DNA from: Planctomycetota bacterium
GTDB taxonomy: Bacteria > Planctomycetota > Phycisphaerae > WQYP01
NCBI GenBank assembly: GCA_021798635.1
Contig: JAJZGH010000111.1
Coordinates: 1 to 14,979 of the forward strand
Direction: 5' to 3'
Length of the DNA stretch: 14,979 bases
Below, piece after piece: positions 7,034-13,495 of this stretch (its first letter is position 1; each line of letters starts with the position of its first letter). Under the pieces are notes generated by a model. That model ran no database searches. It saw only the letters and a program-made list of their open reading frames with translations, and was not told the DNA's origin. The position numbers were made by a program, and so were the translations under genes.

Positions 7034-8428
7034 ATGAACCACTTAACCAGACGCCGTTTGTTGACGGGATTTGCCGTCGCGGGAGCCGCCTCGCTTTCCG
7101 ATGGCGCCATAGGCAGCGCTGCTTCCCGTCCTTCCATAGCCGACGCCCACTCAGCCACAGCCGCACCACCATGGCCGCCTGCTCGCCGCAAGGCAGCCGC
7201 GGACAAACTGCTGGAATATTTCCGTTCGCTGGCCCCGAAGATGCTTCGCCCTCCGCAGGGAATTTTACGCCATCCCAGTATTTCTCCGAGCCTGCCGGGG
7301 GCGGCTTACAACACGCAGTTGTGGGATTGGGACACACTGTGGACCAGCCGTGCGCTTTTTCGTCTTGCCGACATGACCAGGGATCGCTCGCTGTTTCAAA
7401 AAGTATGCCTCCACACCCAGGGAAGCCTTTTAGATTTTCTTGATCACCAATCCGAGGACGGCCGCATTTCGATCATGATCGACATTCACAATCCTGATCC
7501 ATTCGGTTGCCTTAAAACCGCCGCTCCCAATCACAATAACCAGGCCAAACCGGTCTTCGGCCAATTGGCCCTGCTGATTTCCGATGAACTCAAGTCCGTC
7601 GAATGGCTGCGCCCGAGATTTGACCAGCTCATGCGATTTTATCATTCGTGGATACTCGGGAATCAGGCATCGCTGGGACTTCTGGTGTGGGGAGATGATG
7701 TGGCCATCGGCGATGATAATGATCCCACCACTTTCGGTCGCCCCTTTTTTTCATCGGCCAATCTGCTGCTGAATTCGCTATATTACCAGGATTTGAAGGC
7801 CGCGGCCGAACTGGCTCGACGTCTGAATCGCCCGCGGGAAGCCAAACGTCTCGCGGGCATGGCGCACGACCAGGGAATGAACATCCAGAAATACTGCTGG
7901 GATCCACGCGACCGATTTTATTATACGGTCGATGTGCAATGCGTGGATCGACGAGCGGAATTGATTCCCTGGGATAAACATGAAGGTATGAGCATGTCAT
8001 GGAAATGCCTGCCCTTACGTATTCAGATGTTCACCGGCTTTCTGCCCATGTGGGCGGGACTGGCAACATCTCAGCAGGCGGAGTTGCTGGTGAAAGAGCA
8101 TTACCTGAACCCGCAGACGTTCAACAGCCCGTATGGCGTTCGGTCGCTTTCCCGGCAGGAAACCATGTACTCGCTGCAGTTCAGTTCCAACCCCAGCGAT
8201 TGGCTGGGACCGGTCTGGATTCTCACCAACTACTTTGTATGGACCGGATTGAAAACCTACGGCTATCACAAAGAGGCGGCGGTGCTAGCCGACAAAACAT
8301 TGCGTTTGCTTGCCGATGATCTGGCCAAACACGGTTGCTTGAATGAATATTATCATCCGGAGACCGGCGTGCCTCTGGGCCACAAGGGTTTTCTCGACTG
8401 GAATATGCTCGTTCTGGAAATGGTCTAA
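7034..8428 (+). CDS. Tat-exported MGH1/GH63-like glycoside hydrolase
   Basis: A 464-residue protein from ATG 7034. TRRRLLTGFAVAGAASL (5-21) is a twin-arginine signal. The mature part has the six-hairpin marks of the GH37/GH63/mannosylglycerate-hydrolase group. NTQLWDWDTLWTSRALF (93-109) lies near the start, WGDDVAIGDDNDPTTF (219-234) is in the position of the usual acid-bearing loop, DWLGPVWILTNYF (389-401) is close to the family's W-x-GPVW-x-xxNY motif, and NEYYHPETG (437-445) has E438 where the family's general base lies. Candidate catalytic residues are therefore one of the aspartates at 221-229 plus E438. These families hydrolyse alpha-linked glucosides or mannosides; the substrate here is not predictable. 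It follows the lyase by 38 nt, shares the Tat route with it, and closes this transcription unit. Confidence 0.75.
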   Translation: MNHLTRRRLLTGFAVAGAASLSDGAIGSAASRPSIADAHSATAAPPWPPARRKAAADKLLEYFRSLAPKMLRPPQGILRHPSISPSLPGAAYNTQLWDWDTLWTSRALFRLADMTRDRSLFQKVCLHTQGSLLDFLDHQSEDGRISIMIDIHNPDPFGCLKTAAPNHNNQAKPVFGQLALLISDELKSVEWLRPRFDQLMRFYHSWILGNQASLGLLVWGDDVAIGDDNDPTTFGRPFFSSANLLLNSLYYQDLKAAAELARRLNRPREAKRLAGMAHDQGMNIQKYCWDPRDRFYYTVDVQCVDRRAELIPWDKHEGMSMSWKCLPLRIQMFTGFLPMWAGLATSQQAELLVKEHYLNPQTFNSPYGVRSLSRQETMYSLQFSSNPSDWLGPVWILTNYFVWTGLKTYGYHKEAAVLADKTLRLLADDLAKHGCLNEYYHPETGVPLGHKGFLDWNMLVLEMV

Positions 8429-8433
8429 ACATT

Positions 8434-8454
8434 TTCCGAAAAACCGGAATTTTT
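8434..8454 (+). terminator. Weak intrinsic terminator candidate
   Basis: TTCCG / CGGAA, a 5-bp stem with loop AAAAAC, followed by five T, six nt after the stop codon. The stem is short, but the location between two convergent genes fits termination of the plus-strand unit. I see no matching signal for the minus-strand gene. Confidence 0.4.
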
Positions 8455-8488
8455 AGATCTCTACGTGGCTGCTACGGAAAAACAGTGA

Positions 8489-10309
8489 TCAGTTCGACAT
8501 TACCGCAATATGATACCCTGGACCAAGATCGGAAAGGGCATTGTATTGCGCGGCGGCCGACAGTGTTCGGCCGTCCATGGTGATTTTCCGGGCGTGCCGC
8601 CATTTCGGTGGCAGCCGCAGAACAGCGTGGATTCCCGGGGGAACAGTGAGGGATATAGTAGCGGAACTGGGGCTCTGTATTATTTTTTCAGCAATTTCGC
8701 CATGCACGGTGGGCACTGTAATGCGGACAAAACCCAGGTTACCTGGTTGAGGAGCAATGATCGCCTTGGCGAAACCCGGATCCAGCGGACGAATCCCCAT
8801 CAGGTATCGTGGAATAATATTGCCCGGTGCCGCACCCCATATGTGGTTCCAGTCTTCATTCGGTTTTATACGCAGGGACCAAGCCTCAGTGGTCAGTGTG
8901 GAACCCTCGGCCAGCATTTCCATCCAGGTATGGCGACCGGAGGAACTAAGCAAATTCAAAGCGGCTTGCCCTCTCCCGGCGCGATACAGGGCCGTAAGTA
9001 AATACTGGGCACCGTACACACTGCATCGCATACCCTGCTTTACTAGAAAATCAGCAATATGCGACTGATCGGCTTTGGGCGCAATGCCGAATGCCAGGGG
9101 AAAGAAATTGGCCTGTATGGCGCTGTGTTTTGTGCCAATTCCGTCAATATACAACCCCGTCGTTCGATTGATAAGCAGGCGGTTCATCGTGGAGCGGATA
9201 AGCTTTGCCCGGGAAGCGAAATACCGGGCATCATGAGTGTGCCCCAACGCGGCGGCAATGCGCGACATCAATGCCATGCTGCGGTAATGAAACGCGTTGA
9301 CAACCGTATTGATCGGTCGCATGACGTAGCCATCGCGTTCGTTCTGGGGCCAGTCGACAACAGCGCGAATGGGTCGGCTACGATAAATCGAGTGCAGTAC
9401 CGATACGGAAACGGGCGGAGTAATGGTGCTGATCAGGCCATCCGGTCGTTCCAGAGCGGCAAGCGTTTTTGCCTTCAGTGCGGTATAGTTTTTACGGATC
9501 AGGGTTTTATTACCCGTGTACAGGTAATCATACCATGCCGCCAGCACACTTTGCATAATCCATTCTGTGGGCCAGGTAGGGTGATAAATCAGGTATTGAT
9601 TAGTCCGGGCTGGTAATGTTGTATCGGTTGTACTGTTAAACCAGTCCAGTTCGGCAATTAGTGCATCGGCTTCGTATGGGCGACGCTCACGATTGCCATC
9701 GACGAACATCCCGCAGAATGTTACCGCCTCAATTGTATGGTGGCACAAACCCCAGACCGCATTGAGATTGTCATTGTCGCAATGAAATCGGGCGGCGGTG
9801 CGGTCAAATGGATAATGCACGCGTATCTGCTGCACATCACGGGCACGGAGAACCGATGGACAGCCGATAATCTGGACATATCGGAACGGCATAACCGCAC
9901 CGATGGCATGGGGCATGCGCCGGGCATCGGCACGCGGCAACGGCACGTTATAAGCATGACGGCCTTGGCGCAGACGGATATGCGTTTTGTAAAACGTAAT
10001 ATAGCCGCCCGGGTGAGGATTAACACGGTCTCGTGCGAGGGCTTTTTCCCCCATCATGACAGTGATGATTTTGCCGGCGCGTGGACTATTCACGCGAAGA
10101 TGCAACTGGGCAAACCAGTCCTGACCAAAATCGGCAAAATAATCCGCCGGCCCCGTTCGCACAAGCGTAATGGGCGGGGCCGATTTGCGAACCAGCGAGG
10201 GCTGGAAAAGCACCTCAGCGGATGCAGGGACATTCAAAGCTGAAACGGCCAACAGAGCTGACACCCAAATACTTGCCCACCCCAAGGTGCAACGCTTGAT
10301 CTTGTCCAT
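8489..10309 (-). CDS. Exported alpha-L-rhamnosidase, GH78-type
   Basis: A 606-residue protein read from the ATG at 10309. The frame is open to a TTG at 10411, but only from 10309 does a proper Sec signal peptide begin (MDKIKR, hydrophobic core, VPASAE about residue 31), and the longer version would run through a perfect palindrome in the spacer. A weak AGGT site is 7 nt upstream. An N-terminal beta region (about 35-170) precedes the six-hairpin barrel. VDGNRERRPYEAD (203-215) corresponds to the acidic GH78 active-site loop, DWPQNERDGYVM is at 319-330, and NEDWNHIWGAAPGNIIP (484-500) followed by MGIRPLDPGF marks the end of the barrel and the C-terminal sandwich. GH78 enzymes release L-rhamnose from glycans or glycosides by inversion. 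This links well with the RhaT gene divergent from it. Confidence 0.8.
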   Translation of the reverse strand: MDKIKRCTLGWASIWVSALLAVSALNVPASAEVLFQPSLVRKSAPPITLVRTGPADYFADFGQDWFAQLHLRVNSPRAGKIITVMMGEKALARDRVNPHPGGYITFYKTHIRLRQGRHAYNVPLPRADARRMPHAIGAVMPFRYVQIIGCPSVLRARDVQQIRVHYPFDRTAARFHCDNDNLNAVWGLCHHTIEAVTFCGMFVDGNRERRPYEADALIAELDWFNSTTDTTLPARTNQYLIYHPTWPTEWIMQSVLAAWYDYLYTGNKTLIRKNYTALKAKTLAALERPDGLISTITPPVSVSVLHSIYRSRPIRAVVDWPQNERDGYVMRPINTVVNAFHYRSMALMSRIAAALGHTHDARYFASRAKLIRSTMNRLLINRTTGLYIDGIGTKHSAIQANFFPLAFGIAPKADQSHIADFLVKQGMRCSVYGAQYLLTALYRAGRGQAALNLLSSSGRHTWMEMLAEGSTLTTEAWSLRIKPNEDWNHIWGAAPGNIIPRYLMGIRPLDPGFAKAIIAPQPGNLGFVRITVPTVHGEIAEKIIQSPSSATISLTVPPGIHAVLRLPPKWRHARKITMDGRTLSAAAQYNALSDLGPGYHIAVMSN

Positions 10310-10380
10310 GACGTACCTACTGCTAAAAGTTGTGAAGCGAAAAAACATGCGGAGAAATCCGAACGTGAAAATAAAGTCCA

Positions 10381-10489
10381 TACTTTGCGGCGAAATATGA
10401 CCATAATTCAAATTATGGCCTGAACGGGATAAATGTCTACTACCCGGAGCAGAGGATCGGCGATTCGTCTATACCTTGCGGTGAAATAT
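10381..10489. repeat. Direct repeat TACYTTGCGGYGAAATAT, two copies
   Basis: TACTTTGCGGCGAAATAT (10381-10398) recurs as TACCTTGCGGTGAAATAT (10472-10489), 16 of 18 identical with the starts 91 nt apart. The copies flank the palindrome on one side and copy B on the other. This may be a pair of regulator sites in the rhaT/rhamnosidase control region. Confidence 0.5.
10401..10418. promoter_or_regulatory. Perfect operator-like palindrome CCATAATT-CA-AATTATGG
   Basis: Eight-bp arms with a 2-bp centre, 92 nt upstream of the GH78 start codon and in the spacer shared with rhaT. The form fits a site for a dimeric regulator; no regulator gene is in the window. Confidence 0.55.
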
Positions 10490-10508
10490 CTATCCATGCA
10501 CTCTGGCC

Positions 10509-10772
10509 TGGAAAACTATGTAGGACTATAGCTTTTTTGACTATCTGCATGGACGAATCATCGGACGAAAAACCAACATTTTGACAGCAACAGCATGACA
10601 GGGAGATGCGATAACCGGTGTGAAACGCGGGCTTTCCGGACTTGAGAGCGATTTTTCAAAAGCTTCCTATTACCACAACGAGAGCTTGAACTGTGACGAT
10701 TCAGCCCCGGCGCCCCTACAACGATGTCACGGAATCGTATAAACTTCCCAGATGCAACGGGCCGGAAGTCGT
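10509..10772 (+). repeat. Long conserved intergenic element, copy B
   Basis: The partner of 2414-2671; the shared blocks are listed under copy A. Here the element ends only 37 nt before the rhaT ATG, against 180 nt in copy A. Similarity may run on slightly past the core: GGATAAAAGGCG...CGGGTGA here against GGAAAAGTG...CCGTGA there. In both places the element sits between a minus-strand glycosidase gene and a plus-strand gene, so it may serve both directions. Confidence 0.75.
10735..10772 (+). promoter_or_regulatory. Bipartite core element TCGTATAA-N19-CCGGAAGTCGT, copy B
   Basis: TATAAA at 10738-10743 may be the rhaT -10 box; the -35 position (CCTACA, 10715-10720) is poor. GGAATCGTAT and GGAAGTCGTAT form near-perfect direct repeats, their TCGT parts 34 nt apart. 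Confidence 0.5.
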
Positions 10773-10782
10773 ATGGATAAAA

Positions 10783-10794
10783 GGCGTTGACGCC
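10783..10794. promoter_or_regulatory. Small inverted repeat GGCGT-TG-ACGCC at the rhaT ribosome site
   Basis: A 5-bp inverted repeat ending next to the GGGTGA that may serve as the rhaT ribosome site (10795-10800). The loop is too short for a stable RNA hairpin, so a DNA site is more likely if it has any role. Confidence 0.2.
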
Positions 10795-10809
10795 GGGTGA
10801 AACAATAAT

Positions 10810-12105
10810 ATGACATCATCAAATCCATATTTTGCGGTAACACTGCACTGGATCGGCGGGCTGGCCGCGGCAAGTTTTTATATTCCCTTTTCCCGCGTGC
10901 GCAAGTGGTCGTGGGAAACCTATTGGTTGACAGGGGGATTCTTCAGTTGGATCATTGCACCGTCGTTTTTCGCTTTTTTTCTGGTACCTCATTTTGAGAC
11001 GGTTTTTCATGGCATTTCCGATAAGACGCTCTTCTGGACTTATTTCTTTGGTGTCCTCTGGGGTCTGGGCGGCCTGACCTTCGGATTGACGATGCGTTAC
11101 CTGGGCATTGGCCTGGGTATGGCCATCGCGCTAAGTTACTGCGCAGCCTTCGGCACCATGATTCCGCCGATTTTTGACGGTACGATTATAGATCTCATCG
11201 TGCACCCATGGGGCTGGGTGACTATGGCCGGCGTATTGGTGTGCCTGCTGGGCATCGGTCTTAGCGGGCTGGCCGGCCGTGCTAAAGAAAAAGAACTTCC
11301 GGAAGAAAAACGCAGGGCGGCGGTTCGGGAATTCAATTTCAGAAAAGGCATTATTGTCGCTACTTTTTCGGGGATAATGAGCGCGTGTTTTAATTTTGGT
11401 TACGGTGGGTTAAAAGGATTCAATTTTACGAAAAGTCATGGTCTCACCGGGAACCCCATCACGCTGGCCGCGGCAGAGATCCTGCGACGGAACGGCCATT
11501 CGATCATGTGGGACGCGTTGCCCACAGTGGTGGTTGTACTGTGGGGCGGCTTCACCGCCAATTTTATCTGGTGCATGATTCTACATTTAAAGAATAACTC
11601 GGCGCATGAGTACATCGCGTCAACAATTTCGCCGGGCGCGAATCGTAGCGTGACAGCCCTGGAGGGTCCCGCTTATTCCGATTCCGGGGTTTTCGCCGCG
11701 ACGGTCCCGCCCCCTGGGAAGGCCCAACGTGTTCCATTGCTTAACAATTACACTTTTTCCGCCATTGCCGGCATAACGTGGTACATGCAGTTGTTCTTCT
11801 ACACCGCCGGGCAGAACTTCATGCCCGGGACCCTGGCATTCTCAGGTTGGACGCTTCACATGGCCAGCATCATTATTTTCGCCACCATCTGGGGGGTGAT
11901 TCTGCACGAGTGGAAGGGTACCAGCAAAAAGACCCACACCATTATTGCCATGGGCGTGGTTACACTGGTCTTGTCGACCCTCATTGTTGGAGGCGGCAAC
12001 TTGATGAAGACATGGGCTTCCGCGCCAAAAGTTGCGACCGGCACCGCACATCCCCCAGCGCCCGCCACCAAGTCGGGGGATATAGATGGAGGCCGAAAGG
12101 TGTAA
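10810..12105 (+). CDS. rhaT: L-rhamnose/proton symporter, RhaT family
   Basis: A 431-residue polytopic membrane protein starting at ATG 10810 with a modest GGGTGA 9 nt upstream. Near the N-terminus are HWIGGLAAASFYIPFSRVRKWSWE, TGGFFSWIIAP, the stretch FFGVLWGLGGLTFGLTMRYLG and GMAIALSYCAAFGTMIPP. These are the diagnostic RhaT segments: W-E-x-x-W, FSWIIAP and YGLTMRYLG in the characterised enterobacterial protein. About ten membrane segments are expected. Family members import L-rhamnose with a proton. The protein is longer than E. coli RhaT (344 aa). The surplus is largely a polar stretch at about residues 262-315, between two membrane segments, plus a hydrophilic Ala/Pro-rich tail after about residue 405. 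It is divergent from the GH78 rhamnosidase, which would supply its substrate, and lies directly behind copy B. Confidence 0.9.
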   Translation: MTSSNPYFAVTLHWIGGLAAASFYIPFSRVRKWSWETYWLTGGFFSWIIAPSFFAFFLVPHFETVFHGISDKTLFWTYFFGVLWGLGGLTFGLTMRYLGIGLGMAIALSYCAAFGTMIPPIFDGTIIDLIVHPWGWVTMAGVLVCLLGIGLSGLAGRAKEKELPEEKRRAAVREFNFRKGIIVATFSGIMSACFNFGYGGLKGFNFTKSHGLTGNPITLAAAEILRRNGHSIMWDALPTVVVVLWGGFTANFIWCMILHLKNNSAHEYIASTISPGANRSVTALEGPAYSDSGVFAATVPPPGKAQRVPLLNNYTFSAIAGITWYMQLFFYTAGQNFMPGTLAFSGWTLHMASIIIFATIWGVILHEWKGTSKKTHTIIAMGVVTLVLSTLIVGGGNLMKTWASAPKVATGTAHPPAPATKSGDIDGGRKV

Positions 12106-12117
12106 AATAGAGGTTCT

Positions 12118-12194
12118 GCGGAGGCAGCGTGGCAAGTGCCTCCGCGTGCATGGCGAAACTCAGCGGCCCATCGCCTGATTTTTATGTTTTTTTT
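12118..12194 (+). terminator. Hairpins plus T-tracts after rhaT
   Basis: GCGGAGGCA (12118-12126) and TGCCTCCGC (12137-12145) form a perfect 9-bp stem with a 10-nt loop. A second stem, GGCGA/TCGCC (12152-12156 with 12171-12175), is followed by T-rich sequence with runs of five and eight T up to 12194. Together they look like an intrinsic terminator 12 nt after the rhaT stop. The strong first stem is not itself followed by T, so it may instead protect the 3' end or modulate read-through. Confidence 0.6.
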
Positions 12195-12208
12195 AGAAAT
12201 TGGATTTT

Positions 12209-13444
12209 ATGCGTCATGGACTTGAGATCGGCAGCAGCGGGATATTAACTTGGACGGTTGGGGCCGAACGGACGATCCATCTCCAGGCAGAAGGAATCGA
12301 TGGCGGATCTGTGGTCTTTTCCACGCCGAGCATGATCGAACTCATGGAGCACGCAGCCCGCGAGGCCCTGCGGCCATATCTTGAACCAGGGGAAGAATCG
12401 GTGGGTGTTCGCGTTGAAGTTGAGCATCTTGCGGCCACGCCCATCGCCGCGCAGGTTCGCGGTGAAGCGAAAGTGACCCGGATAGACGGCCGTCTCATCG
12501 ATTTTCAGATTGCAGCTTATGACCAGCAGGGTCAAATCGGCCGCGGGAGCCATCGCCGCGCTGTGATTGCCCTGGACAAATTCAGCCGCGGCCTCCGCGA
12601 AAAAGCAGAGCAACTTCAACCCCATTCAACGGGCGCCGCATCATTGACACCCATTACCGGCGACCTGCCTGAACTGCGGGAACTTTCCGTGCGGTTTGAT
12701 GGACCGGTGGCGACGGTACAGTTCAATCGTCCTAAACAACTCAATGCCATTAGCATTGAGATGACGGCAGATTGGGAGAAACTCATACGTTGGCTGGCTG
12801 GGCACCATGAGGTTCGTGTGGTGATTATAACCGGTGCGGGAAGGGCCTTTTGCGCCGGCGTTGATGTGAAGGATGTAGCCAAATTGGATATTGCGGCCGC
12901 CGAGCAACTTAGCCTCCGACAGGCGCGGTTGTGCCTGGCTTTTGAGCAACTGCCGCAGATTGTCATTGCCGCAGTCAACGGCCTGGCGCTTGGCGGCGGG
13001 TGTACCGTGGCTTATTCTTGTGATGTTCGTTTCGCTTCAGCCAACGCGGCGTTTGGAATGCCCGAGATCAAGCTTGGCTGGCCGCCCGGCTACGGCCTGG
13101 CGCAGTTGATAAATCTGATAGGTAAGGCCCATACTCTGGAACTTTGCATTAGCGGCAAGCAGATCACCGCCCAAACGGCCTTGGCTTGGGACCTGGTACA
13201 TGAAGTGGTGCCGCTGCAACGCCTTGAATCCGCGGTTCATCAGTTTGCCAACCATTTACTTACATTGCCCCCCGCCGCTTTACGAGAAACCAAGCGTGTA
13301 ATTCACGCCGATGAAGGAATGCAGCCCAAAATCACCTATCTGATTGACACGGCCGCCTATATCCGTTGTTTGAACACAAATGATGCGCGGGAAGGTATCG
13401 CTGCATTCACTGAAAAGCGATCGCCGATTTTTCGTGGCCAGTAG
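12209..13444 (+). CDS. FlK-type thioesterase fused to enoyl-CoA hydratase/isomerase
   Basis: A 411-residue cytoplasmic protein from ATG 12209 (an in-frame TTG at 12200 is an alternative; ribosome signals are weak for both). Residues 1-130 are a hot-dog domain like fluoroacetyl-CoA thioesterase FlK: T39, E47 (LMEHA) and H73 (VEHLAATP) fall where FlK has its Thr-Glu-His triad, and PYLEPGEESVG is close to the FlK sequence. The FlK gating Phe appears absent, so fluoroacetyl specificity is unlikely. After a linker (about 130-155) follows a crotonase domain. Its oxyanion-hole segments are AFCAGVD (213-219) and GLALGGGC (258-265). FGMPEIKLGW keeps the second catalytic Glu (E286), but the first is Thr (T266 after GGGC), a pattern more like isomerases or other crotonases than classic hydratases. 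The acyl-CoA substrate is unknown. Hairpins and T-tracts separate it from rhaT, and the GH31 gene starts soon after it. Confidence 0.8.
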   Translation: MRHGLEIGSSGILTWTVGAERTIHLQAEGIDGGSVVFSTPSMIELMEHAAREALRPYLEPGEESVGVRVEVEHLAATPIAAQVRGEAKVTRIDGRLIDFQIAAYDQQGQIGRGSHRRAVIALDKFSRGLREKAEQLQPHSTGAASLTPITGDLPELRELSVRFDGPVATVQFNRPKQLNAISIEMTADWEKLIRWLAGHHEVRVVIITGAGRAFCAGVDVKDVAKLDIAAAEQLSLRQARLCLAFEQLPQIVIAAVNGLALGGGCTVAYSCDVRFASANAAFGMPEIKLGWPPGYGLAQLINLIGKAHTLELCISGKQITAQTALAWDLVHEVVPLQRLESAVHQFANHLLTLPPAALRETKRVIHADEGMQPKITYLIDTAAYIRCLNTNDAREGIAAFTEKRSPIFRGQ

Positions 13445-13495
13445 CGGAGTTATACGGTTATGTTGGTATTCTCTTGCCATGATGAGGCTTGTTTG

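Larger units (their letters stand above)
10310..10508. other. First part of divergent spacer; palindrome and direct repeat
   Basis: There is no coding sequence I can support. This stretch should hold the promoter of the GH78 gene. It contains a perfect palindrome and the two copies of an 18-nt direct repeat, listed separately. Part of it (near 10415-10424, ATGGCCTGAA) resembles the flank of copy A near 2310-2321, but the matches here no longer keep constant spacing. Confidence 0.6.

Noticed and set aside
8461..8478. Repeated CTACG near the convergent junction as a terminator for the GH78 gene
   Set aside because: The copies are direct, not inverted, and no T-run follows on the minus strand.
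10310..10411. N-terminal extension of the GH78 gene to a TTG at 10411
   Set aside because: The added 34 residues push the signal peptide inside the protein, there is no ribosome site, and the first codons would fall in a perfect palindrome. ATG 10309 gives a clean signal peptide.
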